Source of the DNA: Syntrophorhabdaceae bacterium
GTDB taxonomy: Bacteria; Desulfobacterota; Syntrophorhabdia; Syntrophorhabdales; Syntrophorhabdaceae
Assembly: GCA_026415675.1 (NCBI GenBank)
Contig: JAOAGQ010000026.1
Span: 1-36,973, forward strand
DNA length: 36,973 nucleotides
Direction: 5' to 3'
Part shown: in pieces, positions 24,507 to 32,410 of the stretch
Numbering within the stretch: the stretch's first letter is position 1
Layout: each line of letters begins with the position of its first letter
Notes under the pieces: model-generated
What the model was told of the DNA's origin: nothing
Database searches by the model: none
What the model saw: only the letters and a program-made list of their open reading frames with translations
Position numbers and translations under genes: made by a program

Positions 24507-25724
24507 TCATGATTTTTTATGCAATATGAGGGAACCTCCTGCCCCAATAAAAGATACGAGGGCCGAGAGGAGAAAAGCATTCGTGAACGTCCCTGTTCCA
24601 TCCTTTATCAATCCTGCAATAGCAGGGCCTAAGGCCTGTCCGATACCGAAGAAGAGTGTTATAAAACCCAACCCAGCCGGGGCAAGCCTGCCTCCGACGG
24701 CATCTCCTGCTGCGGCTGCCATTATCGTTGGAATGGAGAATGCGGTGATGCCAAAGACCATAGAGGATATGTAAAAGCCTGTACTCTCTCTCCATAATGC
24801 GAATATTATGTAAGATAAAGCAAGTACAATAAAGGCAAACATAGAGCCATACCTTCTCCCCAGGACATCGGATATCCCTCCCCAGACTACACCACAGAAT
24901 ATACTAAAAAAACCGAGAAGGGCGAATATGCGACCCGCAAGGTCAGGGGGGTATCCTATTTCCTTTGTGAGGTAAGCAACAAAAAATGTAAGATAGATGA
25001 TGTATGAAAACCCATAGGTGAAATAGACGCCTCCCAGTTTCCATATCTCAGGCTCCCCTATAATATCCTTCCATGCGGAGAATAGGGTGACCCTCGCCCC
25101 CCCTTTCTCTTTTTCTTCACCGCCGTACATGGTTGTCCCTTTCTCTTTTGGGGTATTGCGGATGAGGCTTACGCAAACGAAGGAGAGTATAAAGACTGTG
25201 ATACCCATAAAAAACCAGGCGTATCTCCAGCCCCTCTCTCCAAAGGAAGAGATGATAGGGGGCAGTATAATCCCCGATGCAAAGAGTCCTGTCCCTATCC
25301 CTCCGGAGACTATTCCGGTGGCAAGCCCCCTTTTCTTTGCGACAAACCAGGCGGCCGGTAGGGCCATTATGGGGACGTAACTACTCCCGTTACCCATGCC
25401 TGTTAAAAGCCTCATGAGAAAGGCGAAGGTGAAAGAGCCCGCAAGGCCCGTTAAAAAAAGGGTGATCCCTATCAAAAGAAGGGAAAGAAAGACCACCTTT
25501 CTTACCCCGAATTTTGCCGCAAGAAACCCCCCAATGATTGCGAGGGAGAGATAACCTATAAAATTACCTGTACCGATTAAACCGAGCTGGGTATAGCTGA
25601 GTTTAAGGCCGTCCTTCATGTAGGGAAGGATCACCGAATAGGACATCCTTCCAAAACCATGGGCGAGGACGGTAACGAGAGAACCTGTTAGTGCAATGAT
25701 CCATGCGTAATGTATTCTTTTCAT
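24507..25724 (-). CDS. MFS transporter (OFA/monocarboxylate-like)
   Basis: A 405-residue major facilitator with about 12 membrane helices. The AKFGVRKV loop between helices 2 and 3, RLLTGMGNGSSYVPIMALPAAWF and RGLATGIVSGGIGTG are typical of the oxalate/formate or monocarboxylate-type branch. ATG at 25724 is preferred: AAGGAGGGG lies just ahead of it, and a promoter-like pair sits over the earlier in-frame ATG at 25760. The substrate is not determinable. The next gene, DUF948, starts 77 bp after its stop. Confidence 0.82.
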   Translation of the reverse strand: MKRIHYAWIIALTGSLVTVLAHGFGRMSYSVILPYMKDGLKLSYTQLGLIGTGNFIGYLSLAIIGGFLAAKFGVRKVVFLSLLLIGITLFLTGLAGSFTFAFLMRLLTGMGNGSSYVPIMALPAAWFVAKKRGLATGIVSGGIGTGLFASGIILPPIISSFGERGWRYAWFFMGITVFILSFVCVSLIRNTPKEKGTTMYGGEEKEKGGARVTLFSAWKDIIGEPEIWKLGGVYFTYGFSYIIYLTFFVAYLTKEIGYPPDLAGRIFALLGFFSIFCGVVWGGISDVLGRRYGSMFAFIVLALSYIIFALWRESTGFYISSMVFGITAFSIPTIMAAAAGDAVGGRLAPAGLGFITLFFGIGQALGPAIAGLIKDGTGTFTNAFLLSALVSFIGAGGSLILHKKS

Positions 25725-25745
25725 CCCTAACCCCTCCTTAACACA

Positions 25746-25774
25746 ATTCTTAAACTTCATGAGAAAAGTGTCAA
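25746..25774 (-). promoter_or_regulatory. Candidate promoter of the MFS gene
   Basis: On the minus strand TTGACA (complement of 25769-25774) and AAGAAT (complement of 25746-25751) are 17 nt apart. The -35 is consensus and the -10 is poor. It places transcription initiation close to 25739, upstream of the RBS and of the ATG at 25724. Confidence 0.4.
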
Positions 25775-25802
25775 CTGTTTTTTGTGAGGGGTAGGGGACG
25801 GA

Positions 25803-26021
25803 TTATACCGAGACTACCTCCTTGATCTCCGGTATCTCTTGTTTTAGTTGTTTTTCCACCCCCATTTTTAAGGTCATGAGACTCATGGGACAGCTTCCAC
25901 AGGCACCCTGTAGCTTTACCTTTACCACTCCATCTACTACATCGACGAGCTTTATATCCCCTCCATCCCTCTGTAAAAATGGCCTTATCTTTTCAATGGC
26001 CGCTTCTACCTTATCCTTCAT
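25803..26021 (-). CDS. NifU C-terminal-domain iron-sulfur scaffold protein
   Basis: A 72-residue stand-alone NifU C-terminal domain (NFU type) with the cluster-binding motif GACGSCPMS (CxxC at about residues 41-44) and RPFLQRDGGDIKLV ahead of it. Such proteins carry a 4Fe-4S cluster shared at a dimer interface and deliver it to apoproteins. It lies 14 bp downstream of hsp20 and would support the several iron-sulfur enzymes encoded here. No isc/suf genes are nearby. Confidence 0.93.
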   Translation of the reverse strand: MKDKVEAAIEKIRPFLQRDGGDIKLVDVVDGVVKVKLQGACGSCPMSLMTLKMGVEKQLKQEIPEIKEVVSV

Positions 26022-26035
26022 GGGTCCTCCTTTTT

Positions 26036-26485
26036 TTACTCTATCTCCACCTTTATCTCCTTTGGTATCACCCTGGGAGATTTTGGAACGGTTATCTTAA
26101 GGACACCGTCTTTATAGGTGGCCTTAGCCATATCACCGACTACATCCGTCGGTAACTGTATGATTCTCTGGAATGAACCATACACCCTCTCCGCCCTGTA
26201 ACAGGTTTCATCCTTGGACTCTTCCTCTTTCAATCTTTCCCCTTTGATTATGATCTTTTCATCTACTATGGAGATGCTCACATCCTTTGGGTTTATTCCA
26301 GGAATATCGATGGTAACGATCACATCCTTCTTTGTCTCATAGATATCGAGAGGGGGAAACCATCCACCCTCTGAGAGGGATTGGAAGCCGGATTTTCCAA
26401 AAAAGTCCTCAAACAGTTTGTCCATCTCTTCCTTTAAAGTCGGAAACTTTAGATCCCACAGACCCCTCCACGGCGTTAAAGTCAT
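26036..26485 (-). CDS. Small heat shock protein (Hsp20/alpha-crystallin)
   Basis: A 149-residue ATP-independent holdase chaperone. The alpha-crystallin domain spans about 45-140, beginning PPLDIYETKKDVIVTIDIPGI and containing IKGERLKEEE and the KDGVLKITVPK motif with the A-x-x-x-G-V-L-type consensus. A short N-terminal arm and an IPKEIKVE tail flank it. No CIRCE or ROSE-like element was seen in the 17-bp gap to the upstream gene, so control would come from the shared promoter. Confidence 0.95.
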   Translation of the reverse strand: MTLTPWRGLWDLKFPTLKEEMDKLFEDFFGKSGFQSLSEGGWFPPLDIYETKKDVIVTIDIPGINPKDVSISIVDEKIIIKGERLKEEESKDETCYRAERVYGSFQRIIQLPTDVVGDMAKATYKDGVLKITVPKSPRVIPKEIKVEIE

Positions 26486-26502
26486 AAGATCACCTCCTTA
26501 AA

Positions 26503-26781
26503 TCAACCGTTGTTTTTTATATCCCCTTCTTGAATCGCCCTTTTCCAGAAACTGACTATACCGAGGGGACGAAAGAAAAGCTGAACCATCTCCCATCCTT
26601 CATCGCCCATCCTGTTGAAGAGCCTTGATAGATTTTCAAGTTGCTCGGACCCAACATCGTGGACCTCGCATTCCCCATCAGGTCTACAGGCGTATACTAT
26701 ATTCTTTTCCGAATCGACGATGATATTCTCTTGAGCCAGATCTTCCATAGAAAAGATTTTAACGGAGTATTCGTATTTCAT
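26503..26781 (-). CDS. Small DUF4177-like protein
   Basis: A 92-residue protein beginning MKYEYSVKIFS and containing NRMGDEGWEMVQLFF and FWKRA, the layout of DUF4177 proteins, which have an N-terminal YEYxV strand and a later GWELV motif. An insert of about 35 residues with CRPDGECEVHD, including two cysteines, is unusual for such small domains. No function is known. It is first in the run with Hsp20 and the NifU domain protein. Confidence 0.6.
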   Translation of the reverse strand: MKYEYSVKIFSMEDLAQENIIVDSEKNIVYACRPDGECEVHDVGSEQLENLSRLFNRMGDEGWEMVQLFFRPLGIVSFWKRAIQEGDIKNNG

Positions 26782-26872
26782 AATCCTACCTCGTGACCGT
26801 TTTTATCATTTTTTCATTATATAATAATGCATTCGAGGCGCATTTTAAAGTATTATTATGATGGTGGTTGTT

Positions 26873-27784
26873 ATGGAATATACGCCCCTTTACGTAAAGA
26901 CCGCATCTGAAGGCAAGCTGGAAGAAAAAATCCAGATTCTTAAATCGATGCTATTATCGTGTACCCTCTGTCCAAGAAGATGCAGGGTAAACAGGGTTGA
27001 AGGGAAAAAGGGGTATTGTAATGCCCCATACGAATTATATATCTCCTCTGCCTTCCCCCATTTCGGGGAAGAGTCCCCCCTTGTAGGGAAAAACGGTTCG
27101 GGAACGATTTTTTTGACCCATTGTAACCTAAGATGCTCCTTCTGTCAGAACTATGAGATAAGTATATACGGCGAAGGCACCGAATGCTCAACGGAGAGGC
27201 TGGCGGAGGTCATGTTGAAACTGCAGGAAAGGGGGTGTCACAATATAAACCTTGTAACACCGACCCACTATGTACCACAGATATTGATGGCCCTCTCTTT
27301 TGCCGTAGAAAGGGGTCTTACTATCCCCCTCGTGTATAACTGTGGAGGATATGAGTCCATAGATGTGATAAAGATACTTGAGGGTATTATAGATATTTAT
27401 ATGCCCGATGTGAAGTTTCTCGATGGGTCCCTAAGTGAGAGATACTGTAATGCGAGAGATTACCCCGAGGTCGTAAAGGTTGTCTTAAAAGAGATGCAAC
27501 AACAGGTGGGGGATCTCGTGGTTGATGAGAAAGGGATTGGAAAGAGAGGACTACTCATCAGGCATCTTGTGATGCCAGGGGGTGGAGATGACTCAAAAAG
27601 GGTTCTCGATTTTATAAAAGAGAACATATCTGAAAATGCCTTTGTGAACATCATGGCCCAGTACCATCCCTGCTATAAATCCTTCGATATTCCCCCTTTG
27701 AACAGAAGGGTTTCGGAAAGAGAATTTTTGGATGTCTTATTTTACGCACAAAAGATAAATCTTATCAGGGCCTATCATCACTGA
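26873..27784 (+). CDS. Radical SAM protein, PflX-like (COG1313 type)
   Basis: A 303-residue radical-SAM protein with the cluster motif CNLRCSFC (Cys84, Cys88, Cys91). An N-terminal cysteine cluster CTLCPRRCRVNR...GYC precedes it, typical of the PflX group of uncharacterised homologues of pyruvate formate-lyase activating enzymes. Lacking an adjacent glycyl-radical enzyme, its target is unknown. The ATG at 26873 is favoured, with GGTGG at its upstream side; another in-frame ATG occurs at 26858. A TATAAT at 26820-26825 lies in the short divergent region it shares with the DUF4177-like gene. Confidence 0.85.
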   Translation: MEYTPLYVKTASEGKLEEKIQILKSMLLSCTLCPRRCRVNRVEGKKGYCNAPYELYISSAFPHFGEESPLVGKNGSGTIFLTHCNLRCSFCQNYEISIYGEGTECSTERLAEVMLKLQERGCHNINLVTPTHYVPQILMALSFAVERGLTIPLVYNCGGYESIDVIKILEGIIDIYMPDVKFLDGSLSERYCNARDYPEVVKVVLKEMQQQVGDLVVDEKGIGKRGLLIRHLVMPGGGDDSKRVLDFIKENISENAFVNIMAQYHPCYKSFDIPPLNRRVSEREFLDVLFYAQKINLIRAYHH

Positions 27785-28046
27785 GCCCTTTTCTCAGCGT
27801 TTCGTTCGCCTTCAAAACCTCTCTCGCATCCTTTCCTGTAATCTCCCAGCTATAACCCCCCTTCGCATCCTTTTTAAGCTTGATCCTTATATCTGCCTTC
27901 AGGCTTTTTCGAGCCTCTTCCAGCTCTTTTGAGTACCTTACCTCGAAGGGTTGTTCCTCGCCGATTTTCTGTTTTGCAGGTATCTCTGTCCCCTTGCCGC
28001 ATGAAAAAAGTGTTATGAGCATGAAAAAAACTGCTAAAAACCTCAT
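27765..28046 (-). CDS. Small predicted lipoprotein
   Basis: A 93-residue protein with an N-terminal signal (MRFLAVFFMLITLF) ending in a lipobox-like LFSC, so Cys16 would be lipidated. The mature part is charged, with KDAKGGYSWEITGKDAREVLKAN and no recognisable catalytic motif. Its 3' end overlaps the convergent radical-SAM gene by 20 bp, and it diverges from the alpha/beta hydrolase. The function is unknown. Confidence 0.65.
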   Translation of the reverse strand: MRFLAVFFMLITLFSCGKGTEIPAKQKIGEEQPFEVRYSKELEEARKSLKADIRIKLKKDAKGGYSWEITGKDAREVLKANETLRKGLSDDRP

Positions 28047-28103
28047 TATTTCATGATATAATCAGGGACTCTTAATTTTCAATATATTTTTTTGGAGTGT
28101 AAT

Positions 28104-28847
28104 ATGGATATCTTTGTCGAAAGGGAAGGAAAAGGGGAAAAGGTAGTCTTTATCCATGGGGCAGGGGGTAACGGAAGGTCCTGGTTTTTCCAGAAGGAAT
28201 ACTTGAAGGATGCCTTTGAGACAGTGGTGATAGACCTCCCGGGCCATGGGATGGATGGAGACGGTGCGGGGATGGATTCCATCGATGGTTACAGGGACTA
28301 TCTCTATCGGCTCGTCAAAACCCTGGGGATAGAGGGATGCTTTCTTGTTGGCCACTCTATGGGAGGGGCGATCGCCATGTCCTTTGCCCTTCAATACCCC
28401 GAGATCTTAAAAGGGCTCATCCTGATCACCACAGGGGCGAAACTCAGGGTGTTCCCTGAAATCCTGGAAGGTTTGAAGAAGGATAAAGAAAAGGCTGTAC
28501 GGATGATCATGGATTATGCCTTTTGGCACAAATCGCCGGAGAGGCTTAAGGAAAATGGGGTGAAAGAGATGATGAAGTGCAGGGCAGAGGTGATCCTCGG
28601 GGATTTTCTTGCCTGCGAAGGATTCGATGTAATGGATAGGGTTTACGGTATCAGGGTGCCTACCCTCATAATTGCAGGAAAATACGACCTTCTAACCCCG
28701 CCAAAATTTTCCGAATATCTCCACAGTCAGATAAAAGGTTCCCGTCTGGAGATCGTAGAGGATGCCGGGCACATGGTGACCCTTGAAAGACCTGAGGTGA
28801 TAAACCCTTTGATAAAGGGGTGGATTCAAGAAATTATAAGAAAATGA
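28104..28847 (+). CDS. Alpha/beta-fold hydrolase
   Basis: A 247-residue alpha/beta hydrolase. The oxyanion-hole segment VVFIHGAGGNGRSW, the nucleophile elbow VGHSMGGA (Ser in GHSMG), an acidic residue in IIAGKYDLLTP and the catalytic histidine in DAGHMVTLERP are all present and in order. The substrate (ester, thioester or other) cannot be predicted. The ATG at 28104 is used since GGAG lies 6 nt before it; a TTG at 28092 precedes that site. Confidence 0.9.
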   Translation: MDIFVEREGKGEKVVFIHGAGGNGRSWFFQKEYLKDAFETVVIDLPGHGMDGDGAGMDSIDGYRDYLYRLVKTLGIEGCFLVGHSMGGAIAMSFALQYPEILKGLILITTGAKLRVFPEILEGLKKDKEKAVRMIMDYAFWHKSPERLKENGVKEMMKCRAEVILGDFLACEGFDVMDRVYGIRVPTLIIAGKYDLLTPPKFSEYLHSQIKGSRLEIVEDAGHMVTLERPEVINPLIKGWIQEIIRK

Positions 28848-28870
28848 GATTAGAACAAAACTGACTTAAT

Positions 28871-29299
28871 ATGGATTATCACAGATTTAATGTAAGTCAT
28901 GAAAAATTAAGAGCTATTGAGAAGAAGATGGAGGAACTGGGGGTCAAAGAGTCTGATTTGATCGAGAGGTTTGTCCATTCTGGGGGGCACGGGGGGCAGA
29001 ATGTCAACAAGAGATACACCTGTGTCTATTTAAAGCATATCCCAACAGGCATAGAGGTAAAGTGTCAGAAGGAGCGTTCCCAGGCCCTGAACCGTTTTTT
29101 TGCGAGAAGGATACTTCTTGAAAAGATAGAAGACCTAATCAGGGGAAGGGAAGGGGAACTGCAGCAGAGGATTGAGAAGATAAGGAGGCAGAAAAGGAAA
29201 AGGTCGAAGAGGGCAAAGGAGAAGATGCTGGAGGAGAAGAAAAGGGAATCTATAAAAAAGAAAAGGAGAACATGGCCCATCTCCCTTGATGATTATTAA
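28871..29299 (+). CDS. Peptide-chain-release-factor-like GGQ protein
   Basis: A 142-residue protein with the peptidyl-tRNA hydrolysis motif in SGGHGGQNVNKRYT (GGQ at residues 41-43), followed by HIPTGIEVKCQKERSQALNR and a long, highly basic lysine/arginine-rich tail. It has the catalytic domain of class I release factors without codon-recognition domains, like ribosome rescue factors (ArfB/YaeJ, C12orf65 or related). It starts 23 bp after the hydrolase. The basic tail fits insertion into the empty mRNA channel. No rescue activity has been shown for this exact subgroup that I can cite. Confidence 0.82.
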   Translation: MDYHRFNVSHEKLRAIEKKMEELGVKESDLIERFVHSGGHGGQNVNKRYTCVYLKHIPTGIEVKCQKERSQALNRFFARRILLEKIEDLIRGREGELQQRIEKIRRQKRKRSKRAKEKMLEEKKRESIKKKRRTWPISLDDY

Positions 29300-29484
29300 C
29301 GATAGGCCCCCCTCTAATTTTCTTTCATTTTGCCTATTTTTCATCTATAATATAAGGAACAATATGTTCATATTAATACCTTCCCTTTTATCTTCAGAAA
29401 CTCTCTTTAAGAGACGTTGGTTATAGTTGAACCCGATTTCGAGATTCAAAGGAGACGGTATTATAAAAAAAGGAGGAAAGAAAT
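29300..29484. other. Intergenic region before slyD with a small dyad
   Basis: TATAAT at 29346-29351 could be a -10 with a weak -35 (TTTCAT, 29323-29328) at 17 nt. GAACA-ATA-TGTTC (29357-29369) is a perfect inverted repeat just downstream, and TCTCTT-T-AAGAGA (29402-29414) is a second. These may be operators; no gene was seen here. Confidence 0.35.
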
Positions 29485-29913
29485 ATGATACTTGCAAAGA
29501 TGAACGATACCGTAAAGGTACATTACACAGGTATGTTAAAGGATGGTACCGTCTTCGACTCCTCTCTGGACAGGGAACCCCTCGAATTTACGATAGGGGA
29601 AGGGATGGTAATACCTGGTTTTGAAAAAGGGGTAATCGGAATGCATGTAGGGGAGACAAAGGATATATCGATGACCCCGGATGAAGCATACGGTGAGTAC
29701 AGGGAAGACATGATCATCTCCGTAGACAGAGATAATATACCCCCCCATATCAAACCCGAGCCGGGGATGATACTCCAGATACATGCCCCCCATGGCGGTG
29801 TAACCTTTGTTAGGGTCCTCGATATGGATGAACAGGTGGTAAGGCTCGATGCGAACCATCCCCTTGCAGGAAAGGACCTTCTATTTAAGGTAGAGCTTGT
29901 AGAAATCCTGTAA
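29485..29913 (+). CDS. FKBP-type peptidyl-prolyl isomerase (SlyD-like)
   Basis: A 142-residue prolyl cis-trans isomerase and chaperone. The FKBP part is split by an insert-in-flap domain: N-terminal VKVHYTGMLKDGTVFDSS and MVIPGFEKGVIGMHVGETK, insert at about 68-120 including AYGEYREDM, and a C-terminal return strand with LAGKDLLFKVELVEIL. There is no histidine/cysteine-rich metal-binding tail as in E. coli SlyD. RBS AAAGGAGG precedes the ATG. Confidence 0.92.
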   Translation: MILAKMNDTVKVHYTGMLKDGTVFDSSLDREPLEFTIGEGMVIPGFEKGVIGMHVGETKDISMTPDEAYGEYREDMIISVDRDNIPPHIKPEPGMILQIHAPHGGVTFVRVLDMDEQVVRLDANHPLAGKDLLFKVELVEIL

Positions 29914-29964
29914 GGCATTTACATAAAAAACAAAAAAGGCAACATCAAAATATTTAACTTTTTT

Positions 29965-29991
29965 TTAAGTTTTTTTTCTTAATGCCGATAA
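29965..29991 (+). promoter_or_regulatory. Sigma-28 (FliA)-type promoter of the chemoreceptor gene
   Basis: TTAAGTTT (29965-29972), an 11-nt spacer and GCCGATAA (29984-29991) match the FliA consensus TAAAGTTT-N11-GCCGATAA at nearly every position, with the -10 exact. It lies 46 bp ahead of the chemoreceptor start, tying the receptor to the late flagellar regulon. No flagellar genes are in this window. Confidence 0.82.
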
Positions 29992-29992
29992 T

Positions 29993-30033
29993 ACCCCCAG
30001 ATGGATAGAGAAAAAATAAATTTTTCTGGGGGT
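29993..30033 (+). promoter_or_regulatory. Inverted repeat enclosing the chemoreceptor leader
   Basis: ACCCCCAGA (29993-30001) and TCTGGGGGT (30025-30033) are perfect 9-bp inverted copies; an inner AGAAAAA/TTTTTCT pair (30009-30015 and 30021-30027) could compete. The right arm contains the GGGGG that probably acts as the Shine-Dalgarno sequence. Since transcription should start near 29998-30001, the whole left arm may not be in the mRNA, so a role as RNA hairpin is doubtful. Confidence 0.35.
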
Positions 30034-30037
30034 CCCT

Positions 30038-31675
30038 ATGTTTTTAAAAAAGTTAAACTTAAATAACCTCACTATCAGTAGCAGGCTCTGTATTGGGCTC
30101 GGGATCATCATCCTCTTCATGGTGGTTCTCGTTGCAACGGGGATATGGAGCTTAACGACCATCAACAAAAAGCTCGACCAGATACTGAAGATAAACAACA
30201 CGAAGATTGAACTTGCCCACAACATCGAAAAGTCTGTAAACACCATCGACAAAAGCATCTTAACCGCAATCCTTGTGAACGACGAGAATGTGACAAAGGA
30301 AGAGAAGAAGAAGATAGAGGATGCAAGGGCAGTTTTTCAATCTTCCATTGAGAAACTTGAAAAACTGGAGAAATCGGCAAAGGGTAAGGACCTTATCGCA
30401 TCTATAAAAGAGAACTTTACCATCGCCCAGACGGCAAACGATAAGGCCTTCGAGCTTATAGCATCGGGTAATATGAACAACGCGGGGAACGTGATAACAG
30501 GCACCGTTCAGATATCCTCCATTCTGACAAAACAGTGTTCCGATATGGTGAAATACCAGGAAGAGAATACAGCCCAGGGGGCAAAAGAGGTCAATTCAAC
30601 GTATGTAAGGGCCTTTTATCTACTCCTTGGGATCGGCGGAATTGTCGTTGCCTTCGCGATCTTCCAGGCAATTTTCCTGACGAGGAGCATAACAAAGCCT
30701 TTGAACGAGGGTGTTTCCGTTGCGAACAGGATAGCGGATGGGGATCTGACCATTCAGATTGATGTCGATATGAAGGATGAGACAGGACAGCTTTTAAATG
30801 CCATGAAACATATGGTTGCAAAGCTGAAGAATATCATAAGTGAAGTTATGGTGGCGGCAACGGATATGTCATCTTCGAGCAAGAGGTTGAGCGAGAGTTC
30901 CGAACTCATGCTAAAGGGTGCGGCAGAACAGGCAAGCAGGGCAGCCCAGGTGGCAACCGCCTCTGAAGAGATGTCCCAGACGATCCTCGATATCGCAAAG
31001 AATACATCAAGTATAGAGTCATCGGCAACGGATACGGTAAAACTCGCTAAAGAAGGGGAGGTTGTCGTAGATAGGTCCGTCGAGAAGGTAAAGGCCATAG
31101 CCAAAACGATAGGGGAGTCGGCGGAACTGATAAAGTCCCTTGGGGCCCGCTCAACACAGATAGGGGAGATTATAAATGTGATAGACGATATAGCGGATCA
31201 GACAAACCTTCTCGCCTTGAATGCAGCGATTGAAGCGGCAAGGGCAGGAGAGGTAGGAAGAGGTTTTGCCGTTGTTGCAGATGAGGTAAAGAAACTCGCA
31301 GAAAGGGCAGGAAACTCAACGGCAGAAATAGGTAATATGATAAAAGCGATCCAGAATGAGGTTCACAGGGTTGTCATGTCTATGGAGAGCATAACAAAAG
31401 AGGTGTCGATGGGGGTTGACCTTTCTAACCAGGCAGGGGATGTATTGAGGAACATCGTTGCAAGTGTTGACCAGCTCCACGGGATGGTACAGCAGATTGC
31501 ATCTGCAACAGAAGAGATGGCGGCCACATCAGAAGAGATAAATAGAGACATAGAGACGATAGCCTCTGTCTCGAAAGACACATCCGGGAGCTCTGAGCAT
31601 GTTGCAAAGGCTTCTCAAGAGCTTGCCGACCTCTCTGTCAATCTTGAAAAGGTTGTAGGAGGTTTCCGTATTTAA
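30038..31675 (+). CDS. Methyl-accepting chemotaxis protein
   Basis: A 545-residue receptor: membrane helix at about 16-40 (LCIGLGIIILFMVVLVATGIW), a periplasmic four-helix-bundle ligand domain to about 187, a second helix at about 188-212, HAMP at about 212-265, then the long signalling coiled coil. The hairpin tip DDIADQTNLLALNAAIEAARAGE, followed by GRGFAVVADEVKKLAERA, is the CheA/CheW contact region. The ligand is unknown. A sigma-28-type promoter precedes it. No che genes are nearby, so it is an orphan receptor feeding a distant pathway. Confidence 0.96.
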   Translation: MFLKKLNLNNLTISSRLCIGLGIIILFMVVLVATGIWSLTTINKKLDQILKINNTKIELAHNIEKSVNTIDKSILTAILVNDENVTKEEKKKIEDARAVFQSSIEKLEKLEKSAKGKDLIASIKENFTIAQTANDKAFELIASGNMNNAGNVITGTVQISSILTKQCSDMVKYQEENTAQGAKEVNSTYVRAFYLLLGIGGIVVAFAIFQAIFLTRSITKPLNEGVSVANRIADGDLTIQIDVDMKDETGQLLNAMKHMVAKLKNIISEVMVAATDMSSSSKRLSESSELMLKGAAEQASRAAQVATASEEMSQTILDIAKNTSSIESSATDTVKLAKEGEVVVDRSVEKVKAIAKTIGESAELIKSLGARSTQIGEIINVIDDIADQTNLLALNAAIEAARAGEVGRGFAVVADEVKKLAERAGNSTAEIGNMIKAIQNEVHRVVMSMESITKEVSMGVDLSNQAGDVLRNIVASVDQLHGMVQQIASATEEMAATSEEINRDIETIASVSKDTSGSSEHVAKASQELADLSVNLEKVVGGFRI

Positions 31676-31680
31676 AATAG

Positions 31681-31720
31681 CCCAGTAAATCATAGGGGTT
31701 ATACCCCCTATAGTAATGGG
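31681..31720 (+). other. Extended stem-loop after the chemoreceptor gene
   Basis: ATAGGGG (31692-31698) pairs with CCCCTAT (31705-31711), and the flanking CCCA (31681-31684) and TGGG (31717-31720) can extend the structure. No U run follows, so this is not a clear terminator; it may protect mRNA ends. Confidence 0.4.
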
Positions 31721-31785
31721 CAATGAAACATATTGAAATAAAGGGTTTTTTTAGAGGATAAAAAAACGGGTATGGATTATAAGAT

Positions 31786-31815
31786 GGGGTAGTCGGTAGG
31801 GCTACCCCTTTGTTT
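31786..31815 (+). terminator. Candidate intrinsic terminator of the chemoreceptor transcript
   Basis: GGGGTAG (31786-31792) and CTACCCC (31802-31808) form a 7-bp stem with a 9-nt loop, followed by TTTGTTTA. It lies 110 bp beyond the stop codon. The remainder of the 31676-31945 interval has no supported gene. Confidence 0.5.
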
Positions 31816-31945
31816 ATACTGGTTTTTTTAAATGCCCACATCATAAGGGAAGCGCTAAATTATCAATAATATCATATAGATAAAAAGAGAAAATGACAAA
31901 TATTGAACAAGTTTTCAACAAAAATTGTGGAAAAATGCGAATTGG

Positions 31946-32410
31946 TTAAAATCCTGGTATATTCGAGAACTTAACAGCCCCTCCTACGGTTATGCCACAC
32001 TTTTTTGTCTTTCCCCCTTTGATCTCAAGGACGTATTTTGAAGGTTTAACCGATGGGATTGGTCTTTCATCGAGGGGTTTTGCGTTTTTTTCTATATGGA
32101 CGACCTTGAGATGGGCATCAATAAAGATCATATCGAGGGGTATATAGGTGTTCTTCATCCAGAAGGACCTCAATTCTTCCCCTTCGAAGATAAAGAGCAT
32201 ACCGCAACTATCACATAAGGATCTCCTGAACATAAGGCCTCTTGCGTGTTCTTCAGGGGTTGTGGCAAGTTCAACAATAAAACTGCAACGTTTGTTTCCA
32301 TTTCTGTCTAAAAATGAGACGACCCTCTCTTCGCTGTGAACATTCTCTGTGCCTGCGAAAAGAACGAGGAAGAAAAAGAGGGCCTTTATATAGAAGGGGC
32401 ATTTAACCAT
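31946..32410 (-). CDS. DUF192-family secreted protein
   Basis: A 154-residue protein with an N-terminal signal peptide (about 1-26, hydrophobic core ALFFFLVLFAGTE) and a DUF192 domain: VELATTPEEHARGLMFRRSL, GMLFIFEGEELRSFWMKNTYIPLDMIFID and YVLEIKGG. DUF192 proteins are small exported proteins of unknown role. Three cysteines in the mature part (in KRCSF and LCDSCGM) are unusual and may form a disulfide. It overlaps the DedA start by 8 bp and is the last gene of the moxR operon. Confidence 0.88.
   Translation of the reverse strand: MVKCPFYIKALFFFLVLFAGTENVHSEERVVSFLDRNGNKRCSFIVELATTPEEHARGLMFRRSLCDSCGMLFIFEGEELRSFWMKNTYIPLDMIFIDAHLKVVHIEKNAKPLDERPIPSVKPSKYVLEIKGGKTKKCGITVGGAVKFSNIPGF

Noticed and set aside
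26486-26502. Heat-shock control element (CIRCE or RNA thermometer) before hsp20.
   Set aside because: The gap to the upstream gene is only 17 bp and shows no inverted repeat of that type.
29357-29369. GAACA-ATA-TGTTC as a LexA (SOS) box.
   Set aside because: The GAAC and GTTC halves are 5 bp apart where the Gram-positive-type box has 4, and slyD is not an SOS gene.
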